Shown: positions 1 through 5,509, counted from the stretch's first letter. The stretch: DNA of 6,027 bases from Nitrospirae bacterium RBG_13_39_12 (GCA_001805125.1 MHEF01000126.1:23971-29997), one strand, 5' to 3'. Translations and numbers: made by a program. The notes: generated by a model not told the origin, from the letters alone.

Positions 1-230
1 AGTTGCGTGACATCTTCCCCTACCTGGCCATGACAATGCTGATGGGTGGAGCCACATATGCGGCGGGGCTGCTGCCGTTTCCCAAAGATTGGGCCAGGCT
101 TTTGGCACAGATTATGATTGGAGTTGTTATTTATGTTTGCTTCTGTCGGTTGTTCCGGCTCCGAGCATTTATGGAGATCTGGCAGGCGGGTCGGAATAAA
201 ATGGCATTTTTGAGAGCCGGAACCGCATAA
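1..230 (+). CDS. Polysaccharide (Wzx/MATE-type) flippase, C-terminal end only
   Basis: Only the last 75 codons are inside the window (reading frame starts at base 3; TAA at 228-230). The leading TTG is most likely an internal Leu codon, because the frame is open to the window edge. The peptide has two hydrophobic stretches, roughly residues 7-23 and 33-50, joined by a short loop with LPFP and WARLL. A basic, probably cytoplasmic tail (MEIWQAGRNKMAFL) follows. This is how lipid-linked oligosaccharide flippases end (final two helices, then a short amphipathic tail). Such proteins move undecaprenyl-diphosphate-linked repeat units across the inner membrane, which fits the sugar-transferase neighbours. 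The catalytic body is not visible, so the family call rests on the tail and context. A second, truncated copy of this end lies at about 1786-1993. The stop is 18 nt before the next start, so the two genes are probably cotranscribed. Confidence 0.7.
   Translation, partial: LRDIFPYLAMTMLMGGATYAAGLLPFPKDWARLLAQIMIGVVIYVCFCRLFRLRAFMEIWQAGRNKMAFLRAGTA
57..230 (+). repeat. Direct repeat, left copy (flippase 3' end)
   Basis: Left member of a direct repeat pair whose right member is 1801-1977. The pair brackets the BKACE and acyltransferase genes. The 3' 115 nt are 97% identical, enough to support homologous recombination. A crossover between the copies would excise one 1744-nt unit containing both genes and leave a single flippase 3' end. 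Confidence 0.9.
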
Positions 231-237
231 CCATAAT

Positions 238-243
238 AGGAGG
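238..243 (+). promoter_or_regulatory. Strong Shine-Dalgarno AGGAGG that decides the BKACE start
   Basis: AGGAGG sits 5 nt before the ATG at 249 but only 2 nt before the ATG at 246. The tandem ATGATG gives two possible starts. Spacing favours the second, so the protein would begin MPNNK. It lies in the 18-nt gap after the flippase stop. Confidence 0.75.
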
Positions 244-248
244 ATATG

Positions 249-1085
249 ATGCCAAACAATAAATTCATACTTAATTTTACACCAACTGGCATGATTCCCA
301 CGAAAGAGATGACCCCCCATGTACCTATAACACCAGAAGGAATAGCCCAACAAGTCTTGGACGTGACAGACTTAGGGGTTAATATGGTTCACCTTCATGT
401 CCGCGAACCGGACACTGGTGAGCCGTCTTACAAAAAAGAAATTTATACTGAAACTATTAGAGCAATAAGGAAAAGAGACAAAAATCTAATATTATGTGTT
501 TCAACATCTGGTCGAAATCACAGTGAATTTGAGAAACGCTCTGAATGTCTTGATCTCGAAGGAGAAGTGAAACCTGACTTTGGAAGCCTGACACTGAGCT
601 CATTAAATTTCAATAAACAAGCCAGTATCAATACGCCACAAACCATTCAACTGCTCGCGGGAAAAATGTTGGAGAAAAAGATAAGGCCAGAACTTGAAGC
701 TTTTGATTTAGGCATGATAAATTACGCCAGGTATTTGATCCGAAGAGGGCTCCTAACCCCTCCTTACTATTTCAACCTCATACTTGGTAACATTGCTTGC
801 GCCCAAGCAGATATGCTTCATCTCGGCCTCATGATCAGGGAATTACCAGAGCCATCTATCTGGTCTGCGGGTGGCGTTGGCGATTGTCAGCTTCAAATCA
901 ATGTCATGAGTATACTATCTGGCGGGGGTGTTAGAGTTGGACTGGAGGACAATGTCTGGTATGATACCGAACGAACGAAACTGGCAACCAATCGTGAACT
1001 GGTCGAGAGGGTAGTATCCATTGCTAAAGTTCTTGGATTTAGCCCATATACTCCTAAAGAAGCCCGAGAGATCCTGGGTTTGTAA
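249..1085 (+). CDS. BKACE family (DUF849) beta-keto acid cleavage enzyme
   Basis: A 278-residue TIM-barrel protein of the BKACE family, whose founder Kce (3-keto-5-aminohexanoate cleavage enzyme) is about the same length. Family chemistry: a beta-keto acid plus acetyl-CoA gives acetoacetate plus a shortened acyl-CoA, using a divalent metal. Numbered from the ATG at 249, the metal-binding pair is H48 and H50 in VHLHVRE. The C-terminal signature VRVGLEDN supplies R229, the third metal ligand E233 and D234. S85 in VSTSG and the PELEAFDLGM stretch (148-157) also match. The Kce glutamate that binds the substrate amino group (TGAE) is replaced by TGMI (I16), so the substrate is probably not KAH-like. 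No signal peptide or membrane segment is seen, so it is cytoplasmic. The acyltransferase starts 22 nt downstream, suggesting that the acyl-CoA product serves glycan modification (inference). ATG 246 is a possible alternative start. The family is secure; the substrate is unknown. Confidence 0.9.
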   Translation: MPNNKFILNFTPTGMIPTKEMTPHVPITPEGIAQQVLDVTDLGVNMVHLHVREPDTGEPSYKKEIYTETIRAIRKRDKNLILCVSTSGRNHSEFEKRSECLDLEGEVKPDFGSLTLSSLNFNKQASINTPQTIQLLAGKMLEKKIRPELEAFDLGMINYARYLIRRGLLTPPYYFNLILGNIACAQADMLHLGLMIRELPEPSIWSAGGVGDCQLQINVMSILSGGGVRVGLEDNVWYDTERTKLATNRELVERVVSIAKVLGFSPYTPKEAREILGL

Positions 1086-1107
1086 AGAGAGAATACCAGT
1101 GGATTAA

Positions 1108-1764
1108 ATGCGATTAAAACCAAAATCTAAGAAAGAAAAATTAATTATACTTGGAGCGAGTTTATTTGCGGTGGAAGTGGCAGACTATATTTCCAGAATT
1201 GATGATTATGAACTTGTAGGTTTTGTCGAGGGAATTCAACGCGAACGATGTCATGAAACGCTTTTAGGTCTCCCGGTGATTTGGATCGATGATGTCGCGA
1301 AGTTAGGCAGTTCTTATAAAGCTGTTTGCGCGGTGGGGACAACCAAGCGTAAACATTTCATTCAGCAGGCAGTAAGTTTGGGATTGGAGTTTGCAACAAT
1401 TGTTCACCCTGGAGCACAGGTCTCTTGCACTACTAAACTCGGTAATGGCACTATCGTCAGCCCGGGTGCTGTTGTTGCGGCTAGTACAACAATTGGGTGT
1501 CATGCTATTTTGAATCGCGGCTGTTTGATCGGGCATCATGTGGAAATTGGTGACTATGTGACCATTTCTCCGGGAGCCAATATTGCGGGGAAGTCAAGAA
1601 TAGGGGATCTCTGCTATGTTGGGATGGGTGCTGTGATATTAGATGGAATTTCGGTCGGTAATCGTTCGGTTGTTGGAGCTGGTTCTGTCGTGACAAAAGA
1701 CGTCCCCTGTTCTGTTCAAGTTCTGGGCATCCCTGCATACATATCAAAAGAAATTAGGGAATAA
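1108..1764 (+). CDS. NeuD/PglD-type sugar O-/N-acyltransferase (left-handed beta-helix)
   Basis: A 218-residue cytoplasmic protein with the two-part NeuD/PglD architecture. Residues about 11-100 form an N-terminal Rossmann-like PglD_N domain beginning KLIILGASLFAVEVADYI. Residues about 104-200 form hexapeptide repeats of a left-handed beta-helix (for example LGNGTIVSPGA, IGDLCYVGMGA, VGNRSVVGAGSVV), ending with VLGIPA. Family members are usually trimers that transfer an acetyl group from acetyl-CoA to an amino-sugar nucleotide or sialic acid. The catalytic base is most likely H143 in NRGCLIGHHVEIGD. By alignment from memory, the second PglD histidine nine residues on is T152 here. The usual glycine-rich GAGGHA loop reads GASLFA. 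The preceding BKACE gene ends 22 nt upstream; the ribosome site is weak (GTGGA at 1099-1103), so coupling to upstream translation is possible. Acyl donor and sugar acceptor cannot be read from sequence; acetyl-CoA is the default. Confidence 0.85.
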   Translation: MRLKPKSKKEKLIILGASLFAVEVADYISRIDDYELVGFVEGIQRERCHETLLGLPVIWIDDVAKLGSSYKAVCAVGTTKRKHFIQQAVSLGLEFATIVHPGAQVSCTTKLGNGTIVSPGAVVAASTTIGCHAILNRGCLIGHHVEIGDYVTISPGANIAGKSRIGDLCYVGMGAVILDGISVGNRSVVGAGSVVTKDVPCSVQVLGIPAYISKEIRE

Positions 1765-1785
1765 GGCAGCAATTGATTTCAAAAG

Positions 1786-1980
1786 CTGAGTATGGCGGCA
1801 TACGCATCTGAAATGTTACCGTTTCCCAACCAGTGGGCGAGGCTTTTGGCGCAGAGTATGATTGGAGTTGTTATTTATGTTTGCTTCTGTCGGTTGTTTC
1901 GGCTCCCAGCATTTATGGAGATCTGGCAGGCGGGTCGGAATAAAATGGCATTTTTGAGAGCCGGAACTGCAGGATAATTA
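1786..1980 (+). pseudogene. Truncated second copy of the flippase 3' end
   Basis: The open frame 1792-1977 (61 codons from an ATG) repeats the C-terminal end of the protein at 1-230, offset by exactly 1744 nt. Bases 57-112 against 1801-1856 differ at 16 of 56 positions. Bases 113-227 against 1857-1971 differ at only 3 of 115 (at 155, 163 and 224 of the first copy). In frame, an upstream TGA at 1774-1776 cuts the copy off from any larger gene. No Shine-Dalgarno precedes the ATG, so a functional small protein is unlikely. An extra GGA codon precedes the stop. Weak similarity continues past it, with ATAAGGACCAT here against ATAGGAGGAT before the BKACE gene. This looks like the remnant of a homologous flippase left by recombination when the preceding two genes were inserted or the locus was rearranged. 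Confidence 0.85.
1801..1977 (+). repeat. Direct repeat, right copy (flippase 3' end)
   Basis: Right member of the pair with 57-230. Identity changes abruptly near 1857, from about 71% before to about 97% after. That is a mosaic boundary rather than uniform drift of one old duplication. Confidence 0.9.
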
Positions 1981-2150
1981 AATAAGGACCATCTCCAAAA
2001 GAATTGATTAAAACATTTTGAGGTGTGAAGAGATTCAAGGGGTTAAGTGTTTGTCTCTCCAAAATCTTATAAATTTCTTAAACCTCCTCTCAGACTTCTC
2101 TATCTTATCTTGAATTTTCTTCAATTTTGTTTGATTTCTCAGCAACTCGT

Positions 2151-2181
2151 TTGAATCCTTGAACCCTCCACCCTTGAATCC
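2151..2181 (+). repeat. Degenerate TTGAAYCC repeat
   Basis: TTGAATCC (2151-2158) is followed directly by TTGAACCC (2159-2166). After a 7-nt TCCACCC comes TTGAATCC again (2174-2181). The array ends 31 nt before the glycosyltransferase start. Its function is unknown. Confidence 0.6.
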
Positions 2182-2199
2182 TAAAATTTAATCCTTATC

Positions 2200-2203
2200 G
2201 GAG
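2200..2203 (+). promoter_or_regulatory. Ribosome binding site GGAG for the first glycosyltransferase
   Basis: GGAG lies 9 nt before the ATG at 2213. It supports that start, which also places the conserved VSVKMITYNH strand at the normal distance from the N-terminus. Confidence 0.5.
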
Positions 2204-2212
2204 TTCCTTCAG

Positions 2213-3211
2213 ATGACAGAGCCCTTAGTCAGCGTCAAGATGATTACTTACAACCATGCTCCCTATATCGCCAGGGCGATTGAAGGGGTTTTACAACAAA
2301 AGACGAACTTCCCTTTCGAGCTAATAATTGGAGAAGACTGTTCGACCGACGGAACACGGGAGATTGTTTTTGGGTATCAAGAAAAGTACCCGGACATCAT
2401 TCGGGTAGTCACGTCGGATAAAAATGTCGGGATGAAAAAAAATGGCTACCGGACCGTTAAAGCCTGCCGGGGAAAGTACGTCGCCTTTTGCGAAGGCGAT
2501 GATTTTTGGCATCATCCCCTTAAAGTACAAAAACAGGCGGATTATATGGAAAGTCACCCGGAATGTGGGATGGTACATTCAGATTATGATGTGCATCACG
2601 TGGCGTCTGGGAGGGTGATAAAAAATTACATGAAAGACCGGAAATTTGAGGTTCCCATTAGACCGAATATATGTGACATTGTGGAGTCTTGTCGAGTCTC
2701 TTTTCGTATTCAAACCTGCACCGTTATGGTTCGACGCGCTCTTTCCGAGCAGATTATTGAATCGGACCCCTATCTTTACCTGGCTGGTCATTTCCTAATG
2801 GGGGATACTCAACTATGGGCAGAGCTGTCATTGTTTGCGGAAATTGCGTATATCCCGGAATCTTTGGCGACCTATTGCCTCCTCGGTAATTCGGCTTCAG
2901 GAAATAAAGACAAAACAAGGTTGTGGCGATTTGAGAAATCACATTCTGAAATGCTTTTGTATTTATGTGATAAACATGGACTCCCCGAAAGTATCCGAAA
3001 AAAAAATGAATTGTCGTGGTGCGATAGCTCACTCAGGTTAGCTTTCTACGAGAAAAATGCATCTTTGGCCTCAGAAGTCAGGAAGAAGAAAAATGCATTT
3101 AGGTGGAAGGAATGGCTACGGTATTACGGAGCAAGAAATGTGGTACTCCGTTGTTTTGTACGTGGGGGAGGCTTGCTGTTTGATGTATTTAGGAAGGAAG
3201 TAATTAATTGA
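2213..3211 (+). CDS. Family 2 glycosyltransferase (first)
   Basis: A 332-residue inverting GT-A fold transferase (GT2). It starts with the typical strand LVSVKMITYNHAPYIARAIE (5-24). The nucleotide-binding segment GEDCSTDGT (40-48) follows, then the metal-binding DxD equivalent CEGDDFW (93-99) with the HPLKVQKQADYM helix behind it. GDTQLW (197-202) is in the position of the catalytic-acid region. The C-terminal part (about 235-332) is charged and less conserved, with no clear membrane span. It should act at the cytoplasmic face of the inner membrane, adding a sugar from a nucleotide donor to a lipid-linked acceptor. Donor and linkage cannot be told. The gene contains an A8 run (2435-2442) and an A9 run (2998-3006). 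Its TGA stop overlaps an ATG (TGATG, 3209-3213) that opens an 18-codon mini-ORF leading to the next transferase. Confidence 0.92.
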   Translation: MTEPLVSVKMITYNHAPYIARAIEGVLQQKTNFPFELIIGEDCSTDGTREIVFGYQEKYPDIIRVVTSDKNVGMKKNGYRTVKACRGKYVAFCEGDDFWHHPLKVQKQADYMESHPECGMVHSDYDVHHVASGRVIKNYMKDRKFEVPIRPNICDIVESCRVSFRIQTCTVMVRRALSEQIIESDPYLYLAGHFLMGDTQLWAELSLFAEIAYIPESLATYCLLGNSASGNKDKTRLWRFEKSHSEMLLYLCDKHGLPESIRKKNELSWCDSSLRLAFYEKNASLASEVRKKKNAFRWKEWLRYYGARNVVLRCFVRGGGLLFDVFRKEVIN

Positions 3212-3267
3212 TGATTTATGTCACCTCCGGTTACGCGCAAATGGACTGTCCAAGGATAAAAAGTTGA
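3211..3267 (+). CDS. 18-codon mini-ORF linking the two glycosyltransferase genes (speculative)
   Basis: An ATG at 3211-3213 shares one base with the TGA of the upstream transferase. The frame reads MIYVTSGYAQMDCPRIKS and stops at TGA 3265-3267. That stop overlaps the TTG start of the next transferase (TTGA, 3264-3267). The double overlap could pass ribosomes from gene to gene and help a weak TTG start. It has no strong Shine-Dalgarno of its own, and I recognise no family. It may equally be a gene remnant or chance. Confidence 0.3.
   Translation: MIYVTSGYAQMDCPRIKS
3252..3257 (+). promoter_or_regulatory. Shine-Dalgarno AAGGAT supporting a TTG start at 3264
   Basis: AAGGAT ends 6 nt before the TTG at 3264. 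There is no ATG in this frame between the in-frame stop at 3201 and the conserved GT2 core, so this site is the main support for the TTG start. Confidence 0.55.
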
Positions 3268-4175
3268 AATCGCGAATACGTGAACTACTTGAGAACGATG
3301 TAATCTCGTATGTATTGATCTCTCCCGCACGGAATGAGGAGAGCTTTATAGAGAAGACGATTAAATCCGTCGTATGTCAAACTATATTACCAAGAAGATG
3401 GGTGATCGTAAGTGATGGATCCACTGATAACACAGATGCGGTGGTTAGGGATTACATGACGAAGCACGAATGGATTGACCTAATAAGAATGCCTGAACAT
3501 CGGGACCGGCACTTTGCAGCAAAGGTTTCCTGCTTCAGTGCAGGATATGAAAGAGTGAAGGGTCTGAATTTTGATGTAATCGGAAACCTAGATGCAGATG
3601 TTTCTTTCGAAGAAGATTATTTCGAATTTCTCCTTGATAGATTCAATCGGATGCCGAATCTTGGTGTGGCAGGGACGCCTTTCATTGAAGGCACCTCCCA
3701 TTATGATTATAGGTTTACGAATATTGAGCATGTTTCGGGTGCTTGCCAATTATTTAGACGTGAATGCTTTGAAGAGATCGGGGGTTACGTCCCTATAAGG
3801 GGGGGCGGCATAGATTGGGTGGCTGTGACCACAGCACGTATGAAGGGTTGGAAAACGAGAACCTTCACAGAGAAAACTTGTATTCACCATCGGGCGATAG
3901 GAACAGGGAATTCCAGTAGCTTAGTGGCATGGTTCAGCCGTGGCCGTAAAGATTATTTTTTAGGTGGCCATCCATTGTGGGAAACATTTCGGTCCCTTTA
4001 TCAAATGAGCAGAGGGCCCTACATTCTTGGAGGGATGTGCTTATTATTGGGGTATGCCTGGGGCGGTTTGACGAGAGCAGAGAGACCTATCTCAAAGGAA
4101 CTCATGGAATTCCATCGCAAAGAACAGATGAGCAGACTAAAAAGTTTTTTTAGCAAAACTCTCGTTAATCGTTAG
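3264..4175 (+). CDS. Family 2 glycosyltransferase (second), TTG start
   Basis: A 303-residue GT2 transferase. The core begins at YVLISPARNEESFIEKTI (16-33), with the nucleotide-binding VSDGSTDNT (49-57) and the DxD metal site NLDAD (108-112). SGACQLFRRECFEEIGGY (158-175) and GGIDWVAVTTARMKGW (181-196) form the acceptor-side segment with a likely catalytic D184. HHRAIGTGN (208-216) is typical of GT2 enzymes in exopolysaccharide loci. A hydrophobic stretch at about 251-269 (GPYILGGMCLLLGYAWGGL) probably anchors the C-terminus in or on the membrane. The start is TTG, supported by AAGGAT upstream; CTG at 3246 is a weaker alternative. It is the second transferase of the pair and probably adds another residue of the repeat unit. 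It differs clearly from the upstream transferase, so the two are not recent duplicates. Sugar specificity is unknown. Confidence 0.9.
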   Translation: MKSRIRELLENDVISYVLISPARNEESFIEKTIKSVVCQTILPRRWVIVSDGSTDNTDAVVRDYMTKHEWIDLIRMPEHRDRHFAAKVSCFSAGYERVKGLNFDVIGNLDADVSFEEDYFEFLLDRFNRMPNLGVAGTPFIEGTSHYDYRFTNIEHVSGACQLFRRECFEEIGGYVPIRGGGIDWVAVTTARMKGWKTRTFTEKTCIHHRAIGTGNSSSLVAWFSRGRKDYFLGGHPLWETFRSLYQMSRGPYILGGMCLLLGYAWGGLTRAERPISKELMEFHRKEQMSRLKSFFSKTLVNR

Positions 4176-4194
4176 GCGTCAGTCGGAAGGGGTC

Positions 4195-4236
4195 AACCCA
4201 AAACCTGCAACTTGTAACTTGAAACTCGTAACATAT
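4195..4236 (+). repeat. Six-unit heptamer array, AACYTGN-like
   Basis: In exact 7-nt register the units read AACCCAA, AACCTGC, AACTTGT, AACTTGA, AACTCGT and AACATAT. All begin AAC, the middle four fit AACYYGN, and the outer two are decayed. The array fills most of the 75-nt gap between the second transferase and the barrel-protein gene, and ends 14 nt before the latter's ATG. No open frame is implied, and the role is unknown. Confidence 0.75.
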
Positions 4237-4250
4237 AAACGGTGATCTAA

Positions 4251-5420
4251 ATGGTGTCGTCAAGCGAAATGAAACCAATCCTCGAAAAAAGCATCCAAAA
4301 GGTGGAGAAGTGGGTCGAGAGTCATAATTATAAAGGGTATGAACCATTTGATGGTCTTTCCTCTTTTGTGAGACCGTTGACATTTCGCAACAATTTTGTA
4401 GAAAGGATTTTACAACAAATAGTTCGACAAAGCCCGGTCAACCTTCGCCCCTTGCTTGGGGTACACCCCCAGGAGTCTACAAAGGGAAGAGGATATATGG
4501 CCTGGGGATATCTGACTATGATGAAACTTACAGGCGAACAGGAATATAAAGAGAAAGCGATCAATTGCCTGGATTGGTTGATTAAAAATAAATCACCCAA
4601 ATATGATAATTATAGCTGGGGAAATCATTTTGATTTTACCGGTCGAGGTGGAACCTATTCAAAGCACGAGCCGATTATTGTTTGGACTGCCCTTATAGGG
4701 CAAGCGTTCTTGGACGCCTATGAGGTTTTGAATGAAAAAAGATACCTCGATGTTGTAAAGAGTATCTGCACCTGGATAATGGAATTGCCAAGAGAAGAAA
4801 CTGGATCAGGAACCTGTATTAGCTACTTTGCGTCCAGACAAAGCTCTGTCCACAACTCGAATATGCTTGGTGCCGCCATTCTCGCGAGAGCCGGGGAAAT
4901 TCTTTCTGATAATAAATACATGCACGTTGCAAGCCAGGCAATGAAATATAGCTGCTCCAGGCAGCTTCCTGATGGCGCATGGTACTATGGAGAGGACCCG
5001 AAATACCATTGGATTGACAATTTTCATACAGGCTATAATTTAGACAGCCTGAAGTGCTATGTTGAAAGTACAAACGACAAAAGCTATGAGGATAATCTCC
5101 GGCGTGGGCTTGAATACTTCATGAAAACTTTCTTTGAAGAGAGTGGAAGACCCAAGTATTATCATAACCGTGTATACCCTGTTGATAGCCAATGCGCCTC
5201 GCAGGCAATTGAGACATTATCCAATTTTTCGGATTACGACGGAGCGTCGTTGGAATTAGCGTTAAAGGTTGCGAAATGGAGCATTGAGAATATGCAGGAT
5301 GAAAGTGGTTATTTCTACTATAGGGAATATCCGGTTGGGATAAAGGCTAAGACACCGATGCTCCATTGGGCACAAGCTACTACATATAAAGGCTTGGTAA
5401 CCTTATTATCAAAATTGTAG
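4251..5420 (+). CDS. (alpha/alpha)-barrel polysaccharide protein, VpsJ-like, function unknown
   Basis: A 389-residue protein without signal peptide or membrane span, so probably cytoplasmic. It is made of repeating helical hairpins, as in six-hairpin glycosidase/epimerase or prenyltransferase-like toroids. Motifs that look like conserved inner-barrel residues are WGYLTMMKLTG (85-95), HNSNMLGAAILARAGEI (201-217), QLPDGAWYYGE (238-248), the strong WIDNFHTGYNLDSL (254-267), DSQCASQAIETL (312-323) and GYFYYREYP (353-361) followed by PMLHWAQATTYKGL (369-382). Relatives in capsule and exopolysaccharide clusters are often named VpsJ-like or wrongly delta-aminolevulinic acid dehydratase (recalled, not checked). 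Candidate roles are a sugar epimerase, glycosidase or lyase acting on precursors. Position between transferases and a sugar-modifying SDR supports a glycan role only. The start at 4251 has a weak GGTGA 5 nt upstream; M7 at 4269 is an alternative. Confidence 0.72.
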   Translation: MVSSSEMKPILEKSIQKVEKWVESHNYKGYEPFDGLSSFVRPLTFRNNFVERILQQIVRQSPVNLRPLLGVHPQESTKGRGYMAWGYLTMMKLTGEQEYKEKAINCLDWLIKNKSPKYDNYSWGNHFDFTGRGGTYSKHEPIIVWTALIGQAFLDAYEVLNEKRYLDVVKSICTWIMELPREETGSGTCISYFASRQSSVHNSNMLGAAILARAGEILSDNKYMHVASQAMKYSCSRQLPDGAWYYGEDPKYHWIDNFHTGYNLDSLKCYVESTNDKSYEDNLRRGLEYFMKTFFEESGRPKYYHNRVYPVDSQCASQAIETLSNFSDYDGASLELALKVAKWSIENMQDESGYFYYREYPVGIKAKTPMLHWAQATTYKGLVTLLSKL

Positions 5421-5450
5421 TGGAAACAGAGTTGACTTAGCGCCGCAGTG

Positions 5451-5489
5451 TTATCTATCCTCCCTTGCCATTCTTCATAAGGTAGATAA
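5451..5489 (+). repeat. Inverted repeat TTATCTA...TAGATAA in the gap before the SDR gene
   Basis: TTATCTA (5451-5457) and TAGATAA (5483-5489) are perfect inverted repeats. A T-G and a C-G pair extend the stem to 9 pairs around a 21-nt loop. No T-run follows, so it is not a standard terminator. It could be a weak hairpin or a protein-binding site in the 100-nt gap, or chance in AT-rich DNA. Confidence 0.3.
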
Positions 5490-5509
5490 AGAGTAAAAGG
5501 CTTATTTTC

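Larger units (their letters stand above)
1978..2212 (+). other. Non-coding gap with pyrimidine-rich and short tandem repeats
   Basis: No gene is supported here. The first bases (to about 1993) continue the flippase duplication. A pyrimidine-rich stretch follows at about 2080-2140, including two near-identical decamers (2109-2118 and 2119-2128, CTTGAATTTT and CTTCAATTTT). A TTGAAYCC repeat is at 2151-2181. TATAAA at 2068-2073 resembles a -10 box, but there is no good -35 at normal spacing, so a promoter for the glycosyltransferase genes is possible but unproven. No terminator hairpin was found. This is the largest gap in the window and separates the acyl module from the transferase genes. Confidence 0.5.

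Noticed and set aside
893..1123. Minus-strand open frame over the BKACE end
   Set aside because: It lies opposite a confidently identified gene and shows no family motif or ribosome site. The other minus-strand frames (for example 1303-1539, 2754-3032, 4328-4600, 4819-5073) fail for the same reason.
1792..1977. Open frame of 61 codons as a functional small membrane protein
   Set aside because: It is a truncated copy of the flippase end with no ribosome site, an in-frame stop just upstream and a homologous intact end at 1-230, so it is listed as a pseudogene fragment.
57..1977. Composite transposon or IS-flanked cassette
   Set aside because: The bracketing repeats are flippase coding sequence; there is no transposase, no terminal inverted repeats and no target-site duplication.
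2043..2073. Promoter TTAAGT / TATAAA in the large gap
   Set aside because: The -10 is fair, but the -35 matches only half of the consensus and the spacing is 19 nt. It is mentioned in the gap description rather than called.
2835..3041. Plus-strand frame inside the first transferase
   Set aside because: An out-of-frame shadow of a well-supported GT2 gene, with no recognisable domain.
4195..4236. CRISPR array
   Set aside because: Units are 7 nt with no spacers.
5432..5460. Promoter with TTGACT as -35 before the SDR gene
   Set aside because: No acceptable -10 at 16-18 nt; the nearest TATCTA is only 14 nt away.
5451..5489. Rho-independent terminator
   Set aside because: The stem is AT-rich with a 21-nt loop and no following T-run.
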